A DNA stretch of 20,959 bases from Thiobacillaceae bacterium (GTDB lineage Bacteria > Pseudomonadota > Gammaproteobacteria > Burkholderiales > Thiobacillaceae), in the NCBI GenBank assembly GCA_012274165.1, contig JAAPAA010000006.1, positions 1-20,959 of the forward strand, in the 5' to 3' direction. Made by a program: the position numbers and the translations under genes. Shown piece by piece: positions 1 through 7,713 of this stretch. A model generated the notes under the pieces. The model had not been told where the DNA came from and did no database searches. It saw only the letters and a list, made by a program, of their open reading frames with translations. The number at the start of each line of letters is the position of its first letter. Within the stretch, counting starts at the first letter, position 1.

Positions 1-2
1 GC

Positions 3-1778
3 CTGGCGATGCCCAAACTGCTGCCGCCGGATGAGGCCTTTGGCGTCGCGGCGGCGCTGGTCGATGCGCAGACCGTGAAGCTGGATTTCACGCCAACGGC
101 TGACACCTACCTGTACCGCGACAAACTCGGCTGGGTCGTCAAATCGCCTGCCGATGTGAAGGTGTTGCGGGCTGATCTCCCCGCGGGCGAAGTCAAGAAC
201 GATCCCAACTTCCCCGCGCCGATGGAGGTGTATCACAACGATTTTGCCGCCCGGCTCACGCTGTCGCGCGCACTGGCAGCGGGCGAAACGCTGGTGCTCG
301 AAGCCGGCTGGCAGGGCTGCAACGAAAAGGTCGGCGTGTGTTATCCGCCGCTCAAGCGCGACTTCAAACTGGGCGCGAACACGACGGCGTCCGCGACCAA
401 CGCCGTCGCCACGGGGTCTGGCGCTGCCGCCGCCGCGCCCGCGCCCGAATCCGACACCTCGCGCATTGAACGCGTGCTGAAGGGCGGCAGCTTCTGGGCG
501 GTGGTCGCCACGTTCTTCGGCTTTGGCCTGCTGCTCGCGCTGACGCCCTGCGTGTTTCCGATGATTCCGATTTTGTCGGGCATCATCGCCGGGCAAAACC
601 GGACCATGACCAAGACGCACGGTTTCCTGCTTGCGCTCGCCTATGTGCTGGGCATGGCGATCACCTACGCGTTGGCGGGGGTGGCGGCCGCACTCTCCGG
701 CACGCTGATCTCCAACGCGCTGCAAAACCCGTGGGCGCTTGGCGTCGGTGCTGGCATCTTCGTGCTGCTGGCGCTGTCGATGTTCGGCTTCTTCGAACTC
801 CAGCTGCCGAGCGCGGTGCAGAGCAAGTTCTCCGAGGCGTCGAACAAGATGAAGGGCGGCAACTTTGTTGGCGTGTTTGTCATGGGCGCGCTGTCGGCCG
901 TCATCGTTGGCCCTTGTGTTGCGCCGCCGCTCGCCGCTGCACTCGCCTTCATCGCGCAGACCGGCAACACCACGCTCGGCGGCGTTGCGCTGTTTGTGCT
1001 GGCGCTCGGCATGGGGGTTCCGCTGCTGCTGGTCGGCCTGTCGGCGGGCGCGCTGCTGCCTAAAGCCGGCGGCTGGATGAACGCGGTGAAATACTTCTTC
1101 GGCGTGCTGATGCTGGCGATCGCCATCTATCTGATCTCGCCCATCATTCCGGCCTGGATCAACATGCTGATGTGGGCGCTGCTGCTGATTGCTTCGGCAA
1201 TTTACCTGCACGCGCTGGATCCGTTGCCGGCCCATGCTTCCGGCTGGACCCGTTTGTGGAAGGGCCTCGGCGTGGTGCTGCTGATCGGCGGACTGTCGCT
1301 CATCCTCGGCATGCTGGCGGGCAGCCGCGATCTGCTGCAGCCGCTGGAAGTCTATAAGGGCAGCGTGTTCAAGGGCGGAGCGGGCGGCACTGCCATGGCG
1401 GCCGAACCCACCGGGCTGGCGTTCGAGCGGGTGAAGGATACTGTCGCGCTGGACGCTCGGCTGGCACAGGCCAAGGCCGATGGCCGCGCGGTGATGCTCG
1501 ATTTTTATGCCGACTGGTGCGTGTCGTGCAAGGAAATGGAGCGTTTCACCTTCAGCGACCCCAAGGTGCAGGCGCGGCTGAAAGGCGTGGTGTTGTTGCA
1601 GGTCGACGTGACGGCTACCAGCGAGGCTGACAAGGCTCTGCTGAAACGCTTCAACCTGTTCGGCCCGCCCGGGCTGATCTTCTGGACCGGCGCGGGCAAG
1701 CAGTCTGCTTACCAGGTGGTCGGTTACGAGAAACCGGAGAAGTTTCTCGTCAGCATCGACGCCGCGCTGGGTTCCTGA
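3..1778 (+). CDS. dsbD: Thiol:disulfide interchange protein DsbD (5' end outside window)
   Basis: Inner-membrane reductase that carries electrons from cytoplasmic thioredoxin to periplasmic thiol proteins, for cytochrome c maturation and disulfide repair. Counting from the ATG at position 9, the periplasmic alpha domain shows the paired cysteines C104 and C111 (QGC...VCYPP). A membrane domain of about eight segments follows (roughly 160-440) with C181 in LTPCVFPMIP and C303 in GPCVAPPL. The C-terminal thioredoxin-like domain has DFYADWCVSC, C504 and C507. All six family cysteines are therefore present. The reading frame stays open to the window edge and there is no signal peptide before LLPPDEAFG, so the ATG at 9 is probably internal and the true N-terminus lies upstream. 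It converges on the dsrS-like gene with only 19 bp between stops. DsbD is certain from domain order and cysteines; only the start is unknown. Confidence 0.95.
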   Translation: MAMPKLLPPDEAFGVAAALVDAQTVKLDFTPTADTYLYRDKLGWVVKSPADVKVLRADLPAGEVKNDPNFPAPMEVYHNDFAARLTLSRALAAGETLVLEAGWQGCNEKVGVCYPPLKRDFKLGANTTASATNAVATGSGAAAAAPAPESDTSRIERVLKGGSFWAVVATFFGFGLLLALTPCVFPMIPILSGIIAGQNRTMTKTHGFLLALAYVLGMAITYALAGVAAALSGTLISNALQNPWALGVGAGIFVLLALSMFGFFELQLPSAVQSKFSEASNKMKGGNFVGVFVMGALSAVIVGPCVAPPLAAALAFIAQTGNTTLGGVALFVLALGMGVPLLLVGLSAGALLPKAGGWMNAVKYFFGVLMLAIAIYLISPIIPAWINMLMWALLLIASAIYLHALDPLPAHASGWTRLWKGLGVVLLIGGLSLILGMLAGSRDLLQPLEVYKGSVFKGGAGGTAMAAEPTGLAFERVKDTVALDARLAQAKADGRAVMLDFYADWCVSCKEMERFTFSDPKVQARLKGVVLLQVDVTATSEADKALLKRFNLFGPPGLIFWTGAGKQSAYQVVGYEKPEKFLVSIDAALGS

Positions 1779-1797
1779 GTTCGGTAGATAGGGCGCC

Positions 1798-2862
1798 TTA
1801 CGCCCGCCGCAGCACGGCGATGCTGTCGAGCAGGGGCGTGACGACGGGCTGAATCTTGCGCCGCATCAGCGAGCCGATGGCGGTGGTCTTGATGAAGATG
1901 GGGCGAACCGTATCGGCATTGACTGCGGCCAGTGCGTCGAGTGCGGCGCAATCGGCTTCAAACTGGGGGGCGGCGGCCAGCAGTTCGGAACGGGCAGCGG
2001 CGAGGCGGGCGGCGTCCGCCTGGCGCAGCGGGACACACCAGTTGGCCAGTGCATCCAGCGTGTGGTTCACCACTTCCTGCACTTCCGGACGATCCAGAAT
2101 CAGCGCGACGGTGGCGATGAAAGTCTGCCCCTGCGCCGACAGCGCTTTTTCCAGCATCACACTGTAGGGATTGCCGGCCAGCTGCGGCACGTCCGCATGA
2201 TCGGCGCGCGCGGCCCGCGGGCTGGGCAGGGTGTCGGGCTGCAGTTCGAGGAAGGCGACGTAATACGAATTGCGGCTGTTGCCGCGTTTCCACATCGACA
2301 GCCGCTCGGCTTCCGTCAACACGCCCGAATACAGCATGACCGCGACGGTATCGAGGATGCCGACATCGTCCTCGTGCAGGAACGCCAGATGATCGACCAG
2401 GAATTCGGCCAGGGTGCGCCCCATGCTGCCCTGGTACACCACGTCGCGCATCAGCATCAGGCGCGCGTTTTCGATGGTCGACATGCACCACCAGGCGCGC
2501 CGCGCCAGCTCGTCGGTGAGTGCGGGCGAGTGCACCACGGCGACCACCGCTTCTTCTTCCGCGATCAACAGCAACTGCGCCAGATGCTGCGGCGACAGGC
2601 CGGACTGCGATTGCCTCGTCCAGCGCGTCAGATGCACCGGGTAGCCGCCGGGCGAGCCCAGCGCATGACCGGACAACAGTTCGCGCACGCGTTTGAGGTA
2701 GCGGTCGGAACGCTCGTTGGGTTTGAGCGGCACACTGGCTTCGCCCTGCGGGGTGAGCGCCCACAGCGTCATGTTCGATTCGTCGATGCGTACCGCCAGC
2801 AGTTCGGTATTGAACAGGACATTGAGGCGCAGTTCGTCCTCGGGAGAAAGTTCATCGTTCAT
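1798..2862 (-). CDS. dsrS: DsrS-like protein (sulfur-oxidation associated, function unresolved)
   Basis: A 354-residue, mostly helical, soluble protein with no signal peptide or membrane segment. It resembles DsrS, the conserved cytoplasmic protein encoded at the end of dsr clusters in sulfur oxidisers such as Allochromatium vinosum. The match is by memory of the pattern: an N-terminal LRLNVL / AVRIDES stretch, RVRELLSGHALGSPGGYPV at about 58-76, a KRWTR-like HLTRWTR at 77-83, and EAVVAVVHSPALTDELARRAWW at 104-125. DsrS has no established catalytic activity; a regulatory role in dsr expression has been proposed for it. No other dsr gene is visible here, so this copy sits outside a dsr cluster within the window. 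The ATG at 2862 has no strong Shine-Dalgarno sequence. It diverges from the cytochrome c gene across 137 bp. The family name is moderately sure, the function is not. Confidence 0.55.
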   Translation of the reverse strand: MNDELSPEDELRLNVLFNTELLAVRIDESNMTLWALTPQGEASVPLKPNERSDRYLKRVRELLSGHALGSPGGYPVHLTRWTRQSQSGLSPQHLAQLLLIAEEEAVVAVVHSPALTDELARRAWWCMSTIENARLMLMRDVVYQGSMGRTLAEFLVDHLAFLHEDDVGILDTVAVMLYSGVLTEAERLSMWKRGNSRNSYYVAFLELQPDTLPSPRAARADHADVPQLAGNPYSVMLEKALSAQGQTFIATVALILDRPEVQEVVNHTLDALANWCVPLRQADAARLAAARSELLAAAPQFEADCAALDALAAVNADTVRPIFIKTTAIGSLMRRKIQPVVTPLLDSIAVLRRA

Positions 2863-2915
2863 GGATTTTTGAAAGCCACTGACAAAAGCCCGGTCGGGTT
2901 GACCGGTTGGAATAG

Positions 2916-2928
2916 GGCTATTTTAGCC
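2916..2928. promoter_or_regulatory. Inverted repeat in dsrS / cytochrome c divergent region
   Basis: The 137-bp gap between the two divergent starts contains the perfect dyad GGCTA-TTT-TAGCC. Read on the minus strand it gives GGCTAAAATAG, which includes a TAAAAT hexamer that could serve as a -10 element for the dsrS-like gene. A TAGAAT hexamer on the plus strand at 2967-2972 could be the -10 of the cytochrome gene. I see no convincing -35 box for either, so this is only a candidate promoter or operator region. Confidence 0.25.
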
Positions 2929-2999
2929 TGATGGGAGGTGGCTTCCCCGGATCGAAAAATCAAGATTAGAATGTCTTAATTGCACGTTTGGGGGCGAAC

Positions 3000-4067
3000 A
3001 TGTTGCTACGATTCATTGCCTTGGTGCTGTTTGCCGGGCTGGGCATTTCACCCGCCCTGGCCGCGCCAGCTCAATCTCTGGCTGCGCCGAGCGGCGCACA
3101 GCTGTTCGCACGCAATTGCGCGTCATGCCATGGTGAAAAAGGCGACGGTGGCATTGGCGTGCCGCTGGCCTTGCCGTCATTTCAGGCGAGCATCAGCGAT
3201 GACTACCTGCGACAAACCATCCATACCGGGCGCCCCGGCCGCGTCATGCCGGCGTTTTCCAGCTTGAGCGGGGAGGAAGTCGAGGCCATCGTGCGCTACG
3301 TGCGCGCCTGGAACAAAGGCCCCAGCGTGACGTATTCCACAAAACCCGTCGTTGGCGATCCCGCGCACGGCAAACAGCTGTTCGAACAATATTGCGTCGC
3401 CTGTCACGGCGTGAATGGCGAAGGCGCCAAAGGCACCGGGGTCACGTTCTCGCGTCCGCGTGACTTGCCGATCATGGCCCCCGCGCTGCACAACCCCGGC
3501 TTTCTGGCCGCCGCGCCCGACGCCATGATCAAGGCCACGCTGATGAAAGGCCGCGAAGGCACGCCGATGCAATCCTTTCTCAAACTGGGGCTGAAGGAAA
3601 AAGACATCGACGACCTGGTGAGCTATGTGCGGAGTTTCGAAACCCAGCCGCTGGCATCCAGCGCGAAAGTGGCGCGGACAGAGTCGCCGGTAATCATCCG
3701 CGAATCGCCCTACGACCTGAACACGACAGTCGAACGCGTCAAGACGGCGGTGACCACCCATAACTTTTTCTACGGCCGGGTGCAGACGCTGGAATATGGG
3801 CTGACCACGCCGGAAAAGGAAAATCCGAAACAGGTCATCGTTTACTTCTGCAATATCAGCCTGCTCAACCAGGCGCTGGCGATTGATCCGCGCGTCGGTA
3901 TGTTCCTGCCCTGCCGCGTCAGCATTTTCGAGAAAGATGGCAAGGTGCAGGTGATGTCGGTCAATCCCAAGGTGCTGAGCCAACTGTTCAATAATGCCGA
4001 GCTGAATCAGCTGTGCGACCAGTTGGAACAGCACTACACCGAGATTATCGAGGAGGCGACGCTATGA
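3000..4067 (+). CDS. Exported dihaem cytochrome c with C-terminal DUF302 domain
   Basis: Periplasmic electron-transfer protein of 355 residues. An N-terminal signal peptide (hydrophobic core at 2-20, cleavage near ALAAPA) precedes two class I cytochrome c domains with haem motifs CASCH (40-44) and CVACH (132-136). M83 in RVMPAF is the likely axial ligand of the first haem; M190 or M159 may serve the second. Residues about 235-350 form a DUF302 domain carrying two cysteines in its typical places, C284 (YFCNIS) and C305 (FLPCRV). The ATG at 3000 was chosen over an in-frame TTG at 2988 because a GGGGG stretch lies just before it and the signal peptide then starts cleanly. Its stop overlaps the start of the next DUF302 gene as ATGA, so the two are translationally coupled. 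The electron partner and substrate are unknown. Confidence 0.85.
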   Translation: MLLRFIALVLFAGLGISPALAAPAQSLAAPSGAQLFARNCASCHGEKGDGGIGVPLALPSFQASISDDYLRQTIHTGRPGRVMPAFSSLSGEEVEAIVRYVRAWNKGPSVTYSTKPVVGDPAHGKQLFEQYCVACHGVNGEGAKGTGVTFSRPRDLPIMAPALHNPGFLAAAPDAMIKATLMKGREGTPMQSFLKLGLKEKDIDDLVSYVRSFETQPLASSAKVARTESPVIIRESPYDLNTTVERVKTAVTTHNFFYGRVQTLEYGLTTPEKENPKQVIVYFCNISLLNQALAIDPRVGMFLPCRVSIFEKDGKVQVMSVNPKVLSQLFNNAELNQLCDQLEQHYTEIIEEATL

Positions 4068-4519
4068 AAAACCGGATGCTGGCGCTGATTGCCATGGTCC
4101 TGGCGCTCACGTGCCTGAGCGCGCCCGCGGCGGCAGATGGCTTGATCATGGTGCGCACGGATAAATCGTTTCCCGAGGCGATGACCTCGTTGCAAAGTGC
4201 CATTTCGTCTCGCGGTTACACCATCACGCGCTTGCAGCAGGTGAATGAAAACCTGCAGCGGCGTGACTACAAAAGCGACATGTACCGGGTGGTGTATTTC
4301 GGCAAGTACGAGGAAGTGAAACAGCTGACCGCGGCGCACCCGGAGCTGATCGCATTTTTGCCGTTGAGCATCACGATTTTTGCCGAAGGCGAGCAAAGCA
4401 TCATGGTGGCGAGCCATCCGCAAACCATCTCGGCGTTTTACCCGGACGCCGCCCTGAAACCGGTGTTTGACCGCTGGGAAAACGACATCGAAGCGATCAT
4501 GGACGAGGTGCGCGAGTAG
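4064..4519 (+). CDS. Exported stand-alone DUF302 protein
   Basis: A 151-residue protein with a signal peptide (MKNRMLALIAMVLALTCLSA, cleavage probably after AAA at about 25) followed by one DUF302 domain. The family layout is visible: TDKSFPEAMTSLQSAISSRGY near the mature N-terminus, then MYRVVYFGKYEEV and AFLPLSITIFAEG. Where the fused domain upstream has CNIS and LPCRV, this one has FGK and LPLSI, so the mature protein contains no cysteine at all. The ATG at 4064 overlaps the upstream TGA and follows an AGGAGG at 4050-4055, which settles the start. The coupling suggests the two products act together, perhaps as a heterodimer, but that is inference. DUF302 has no established biochemical function. 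The gene converges on hemL 30 bp downstream. Confidence 0.8.
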   Translation: MKNRMLALIAMVLALTCLSAPAAADGLIMVRTDKSFPEAMTSLQSAISSRGYTITRLQQVNENLQRRDYKSDMYRVVYFGKYEEVKQLTAAHPELIAFLPLSITIFAEGEQSIMVASHPQTISAFYPDAALKPVFDRWENDIEAIMDEVRE

Positions 4520-4549
4520 GCTGTACGGCGCGACGCGCGCAGCCGTCAA

Positions 4550-5827
4550 TCAAAGCTGTTTGAACGCCTGACGCGCTGCGACGATGGTGGCGTCGATATC
4601 GGCATCGCTGTGGGCAGCCGAAACGAATCCGGCCTCAAATGCCGACGGCGCGAGGTAGAAACCGAGGTCGAGCATGGCGTGGAAGAAGCGGTTGAATTTT
4701 TCCTTGTCGCACTGCATCACTTCCGCAAAACTGGCCGGCGGCTTGGCAGCAAAGTAGAGGCCGAACATTCCTCCGACCGAGTCGGCACAAAAGGTGACGC
4801 CGGCTTCTTTCGCGGCGGCATTGAGGCCATTCACCAGGCGCTCGGTGCTGGCGGTGAGGCGCGCATGAAAGCCGGGCGCGCTGATGGCGTCGAGCGTGGC
4901 CAGCCCTGCCGCCACCGCAACCGGATTGCCCGACAGCGTGCCGGCCTGATACACCGGGCCGGTGGGGGCGAGAAAGTCCATCACATCGGCACGGCCGCCA
5001 AAGGCGCCGACCGGCATGCCGCCGCCGATGACCTTGCCGAGCGTGGTCAGATCCGGCTTGATCCCGAGCAGTTTTTGCGCGCAACCGAGGTCGACCCGAA
5101 AGCCTGTCATCACTTCGTCGAATATCAGCAGTGCGCCGTGCGCATCGCACAGCCGGCGCATGGCGGCCATGAATGCGGCGGTCGGCTTGACCAGGTTCAT
5201 GTTGCCGGCAAACGGCTCGACGATGATGCAGGCGATCTCGTTGCCGATTTCGGCGAAGGTGCGTTCCAGTCCGGCGACGTCGTTGTAGTCGAGTACCAGC
5301 GTCTGCGCAGCGACCTCCGCAGGTACGCCGGCGGAGGTCGGGTTGCCGAAGGTGAGCGCGCCGGAGCCGGCTTTCACCAGCAGGAAATCGGCGTGGCCGT
5401 GGTAGCAGCCTTCAAACTTGATGAACTTGCTGCGGCCGGTGAAGCCACGCGCCAGGCGGATCGCGCTCATCGTCGCCTCGGTTCCGGACGACACCAGGCG
5501 GACTTTTTCGATGCTCGGCACCAGCTCGATGATGCGCCTGGCGATGGTGAGTTCGGCCTCGCTTGGCGCACCGAACGACAGGCCGTTGGCGGCGGCGTCC
5601 TGCACCGCTTTCACCGTGCCGGGATGCGCATGGCCGAGGATCGCCGGGCCCCATGAACCGACGTAGTCGATGTATTCGCGACCGTCGGCGTCCCACACCC
5701 GAGAACCTTGCGCACGGCTGAAGAACACCGGCGTGCCGCCCACGCTTTTGAACGCACGCACCGGCGAATTCACGCCGCCGGGGATGACCTGTTGCGATTG
5801 CGCGAAGAGTTGTTCGTTGCGATTCAT
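4550..5827 (-). CDS. hemL: Glutamate-1-semialdehyde 2,1-aminomutase
   Basis: PLP-dependent cytoplasmic enzyme that converts glutamate-1-semialdehyde to 5-aminolevulinate, the second step of the C5 route to haem, sirohaem and related tetrapyrroles. The 425-residue length is the family norm. Visible motifs are QVIPGGVNSPVRAF near the N-terminus, SSGTEATMSAIRLARG (113-128), CYHGH (141-145), IIVEPFAGNMNL, the FDEVMTGFR loop (236-244) and TTLGKVIGGGMPVGAFGG, with K265 as the PLP-binding lysine. The ATG at 5827 is preferred to an in-frame ATG at 5884, because the family begins with a short MNRNEQLF-type start and the longer version would overlap thiE. It lies 10 bp after the thiE stop, in one operon with thiD and thiE. 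This grouping is common in betaproteobacteria. Confidence 0.97.
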   Translation of the reverse strand: MNRNEQLFAQSQQVIPGGVNSPVRAFKSVGGTPVFFSRAQGSRVWDADGREYIDYVGSWGPAILGHAHPGTVKAVQDAAANGLSFGAPSEAELTIARRIIELVPSIEKVRLVSSGTEATMSAIRLARGFTGRSKFIKFEGCYHGHADFLLVKAGSGALTFGNPTSAGVPAEVAAQTLVLDYNDVAGLERTFAEIGNEIACIIVEPFAGNMNLVKPTAAFMAAMRRLCDAHGALLIFDEVMTGFRVDLGCAQKLLGIKPDLTTLGKVIGGGMPVGAFGGRADVMDFLAPTGPVYQAGTLSGNPVAVAAGLATLDAISAPGFHARLTASTERLVNGLNAAAKEAGVTFCADSVGGMFGLYFAAKPPASFAEVMQCDKEKFNRFFHAMLDLGFYLAPSAFEAGFVSAAHSDADIDATIVAARQAFKQL

Positions 5828-5837
5828 GGTGCGGGTC

Positions 5838-6485
5838 TCACTGTTCGGATTCAGTTGCAAATAATTGATTGAGGGCGCGCGCATTGGCCGTCACATCCCC
5901 ACCATCGAACAGCACCGACAGCATGGCGAGGCAATCGGCGCCGCCATCAAGCAGCGCGGGGGCGTTGTCCAGTGTGATGCCGCCGATGGCGACGATGGGC
6001 AGATGGATTTGCGGCGCGGCCTCGCGCAGCAAATCGAGACTCGCGCGCGCCGCGTCAGGTTTGGTCGGCGACGGGAAAAAACTGCCGAAGGCGACGTAGT
6101 CGGCGCCTGCTGCCTGCGCCGCCAGGGCCAGGTCGAGGCTTTGGTAGCACGATGCACCGACAAACTTGTCCTTGCCCAGGATGATGCGCGCCTCGCGCAC
6201 GCTGCCGTCATCGCGCCCCAGATGGACGCCGTCGGCATCGCACAAGTCAGCCAGCCGCAGGTCGTCGTTGACGATCAGCGGCACCTTGAAACGACGGCAC
6301 AGGGCGACCAGTTCGCTCGCCTGTTCATGGCGGCGCGCGACATCGCCGGACTTGTCGCGGTATTGCACCGCTGCCACGCCGCCGCGCAAGGCGGCCTCAA
6401 CCTGGGTCAGCAGAAGGCCGGTGTCCGCAGTTTCGGGGGTGATGGCGTATACGCCGCCGGGAAATTCAGGTCTGGATGAACTCAC
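5838..6485 (-). CDS. thiE: Thiamine-phosphate synthase
   Basis: Cytoplasmic TIM-barrel enzyme joining HMP pyrophosphate and the thiazole phosphate to make thiamine phosphate. Family motifs are clear: GVYAITPE at the N-terminus, QYRDKSGD (41-48), PLIVNDD (69-75), CDADGVHLGRDD (82-93), GASCY (110-114), GADYVAFGSFFPSPTKP (127-143) and IVAIGGI (164-170). The start is a GTG at 6485 that overlaps the thiD stop as GTGA, preceded by GAAGG inside the thiD end; the resulting 215 residues fit the family. Reading further upstream in this frame only gives low-complexity arginine-rich sequence opposite thiD, so the longer start is rejected. It is coupled to thiD upstream and hemL downstream in the same operon. 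Confidence 0.95.
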   Translation of the reverse strand: MSSSRPEFPGGVYAITPETADTGLLLTQVEAALRGGVAAVQYRDKSGDVARRHEQASELVALCRRFKVPLIVNDDLRLADLCDADGVHLGRDDGSVREARIILGKDKFVGASCYQSLDLALAAQAAGADYVAFGSFFPSPTKPDAARASLDLLREAAPQIHLPIVAIGGITLDNAPALLDGGADCLAMLSVLFDGGDVTANARALNQLFATESEQ

Positions 6486-7324
6486 GCATTGCCTTCGGTT
6501 GGTACGTCCTGCGCCCAGAAAAAGCGTTCCGGGATGTATTGCCCCATGCCGGGACGGAACGCGGCCTTGAGCGCTTCGTAGGTGAAATTTTGCGCTTCGC
6601 GTACCGCGGTCGGCATGTCCTGTCCGTACGCCAGCGTGGCGGCGATGGCCGAGGCGAGGGTGCAGCCGGAACCGTGATAACTGCCGGGCAGGCGATCCCA
6701 GGCATCGGTCTGCACATGGCCGTCCAGGTTGTACAGGCTGTTCAGCACGCGTGGCGTGGCCTCGTGGGTGCCGGTGATGAGCACGTATTCGCAACCGAGG
6801 CCGGTCAGGTGTTGGGCGCAGGCGGCCAGGTCCATGTCGTCGTCATCCGACTCGAACAGCGCCAGCCGCCGCGCTTCGTGGCTGTTGGGGGTGATGATGC
6901 TGGCTTGCGGAATCAGCAGGTCGCGCATGGCCGAGATCATGTCGTCGGTGGTGAACTCGTCGCCGCGCCCGGACGCCAGCACCGGGTCGAGCACCACCGG
7001 AATGTCGGGGTAATCGGCGAGGATCTCGGCAATCACCGCCATCGATTCCGGGCTGCCCAGCATGCCCAGCTTGAACGCGGCGACCGGCACGTCTTCGAGC
7101 AGCATGCGCGCCTGATCCATCACCCATTCGGAATCGATCACCAGGATTTCATCGATCCCGGCGGTGTCCTGCACGGTGAGGGCGGTGATGACCGACAGCG
7201 GATGGCAGCCCATGCTGGCCAGGGTGAGCAGGTCAGCCTGGATGCCCGCGCCCCCGGTCGGGTCGGATGCGGCAAAGCTCAAGACCAGCGGCGGTGTGGG
7301 TTTGGGAGTGAAAATGGAAGGCAT
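6482..7324 (-). CDS. thiD: Hydroxymethylpyrimidine/phosphomethylpyrimidine kinase
   Basis: Ribokinase-fold kinase that phosphorylates HMP and HMP phosphate to HMP pyrophosphate, the pyrimidine substrate of ThiE encoded next to it. The 280 residues show LSFAASDPTGGAGIQADLLT (15-34, with the ASDPTGGAGIQAD substrate motif), the LDPVLASGRGD segment (112-122) and the anion-hole signature YHGSGCTLASAIAA with C221. The C-terminus is a little longer than the usual family end (AQDVPTEGNA). It is first in the thiD-thiE-hemL operon. The 53 bp to the divergent rubredoxin start leave no room for a TPP riboswitch, so this operon is probably not under direct riboswitch control. Confidence 0.95.
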   Translation of the reverse strand: MPSIFTPKPTPPLVLSFAASDPTGGAGIQADLLTLASMGCHPLSVITALTVQDTAGIDEILVIDSEWVMDQARMLLEDVPVAAFKLGMLGSPESMAVIAEILADYPDIPVVLDPVLASGRGDEFTTDDMISAMRDLLIPQASIITPNSHEARRLALFESDDDDMDLAACAQHLTGLGCEYVLITGTHEATPRVLNSLYNLDGHVQTDAWDRLPGSYHGSGCTLASAIAATLAYGQDMPTAVREAQNFTYEALKAAFRPGMGQYIPERFFWAQDVPTEGNA

Positions 7325-7337
7325 GGCATCACTGCTA

Positions 7338-7358
7338 TAAAATCAAGCCCCGATTTTA
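7338..7358. promoter_or_regulatory. Divergent promoter region with 7-bp inverted repeat (thiD / rubredoxin)
   Basis: The 53-bp gap between thiD and rubredoxin contains the perfect dyad TAAAATC-N7-GATTTTA. Both arms contain AT-rich hexamers that could be -10 elements in opposite directions: TATAAA at 7336-7341 for rubredoxin, and TAAAAT on the minus strand, written GCTAAAATC, for thiD. The same GCTAAAAT string appears upstream of the dsrS-like gene. No clear -35 boxes are visible. It may be two back-to-back promoters or a shared operator. Confidence 0.35.
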
Positions 7359-7377
7359 GCTGATTACCTTCCCCCCC

Positions 7378-7560
7378 ATGTCTGAAACCCCCGAATACTC
7401 AAGCTGGATGTGCCTGATCTGCGGCTGGATTTACCACGAGGAAGCTGGCGCGCCTGACGACGGCATCGCCCCGGGCACGCGTTGGGAAGACGTGCCGGTC
7501 AACTGGACGTGTCCGGATTGCGGCGCACGCAAGGACGATTTCGAGATGGTGGCGTTTTAA
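7378..7560 (+). CDS. Rubredoxin
   Basis: Small cytoplasmic iron protein of 60 residues that carries single electrons through one Fe(Cys)4 centre. The four ligands are C12 and C15 in MCLICGWIYH and C45 and C48 in WTCPDCGA, with the usual EEAGAPDDGIAPGT loop between them. The length is normal for the family. The start codon is preceded by a run of seven C with no purine-rich ribosome-binding site, which is unusual. It is divergent from thiD; rubredoxin next to a thiD-thiE-hemL operon is an arrangement I associate with betaproteobacteria. Its electron partner cannot be told from the window. Confidence 0.95.
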   Translation: MSETPEYSSWMCLICGWIYHEEAGAPDDGIAPGTRWEDVPVNWTCPDCGARKDDFEMVAF

Positions 7561-7713
7561 AGTCAACAAATTAATTCCTCAAGAATGCGCGCGGGTGGGC
7601 GTTAAGGCGTACAGATTCAAGTGGTGAGAGTGCGTGACCCTGTTTTCCCATCGGTGATGGCCGCCAGAAGCGGAACGGATAGGGCCAAATTTCATTTTAA
7701 TAAGGAGACGGAA

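Noticed and set aside
4517..4549. GC-rich dyad between the DUF302 gene and hemL as a terminator
   Set aside because: GCGCG-A-CGCGC can pair but there is no T tract on either strand, so it is not a credible intrinsic terminator.
4610..5656. 348-residue plus-strand frame opposite hemL
   Set aside because: Shadow of hemL, whose catalytic motifs are all present on the minus strand.
5838..6794. Longer 318-residue form of ThiE
   Set aside because: The extra N-terminal 103 residues are arginine-rich sequence antisense-like within thiD; the GTG at 6485 with GTGA overlap gives the family length.
6476..7363. 295-residue plus-strand frame opposite thiD
   Set aside because: Shadow of thiD; would also overlap the divergent promoter region.
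7325..7377. TPP riboswitch upstream of thiD
   Set aside because: Only 53 bp are available and none of the conserved TPP aptamer core is present.
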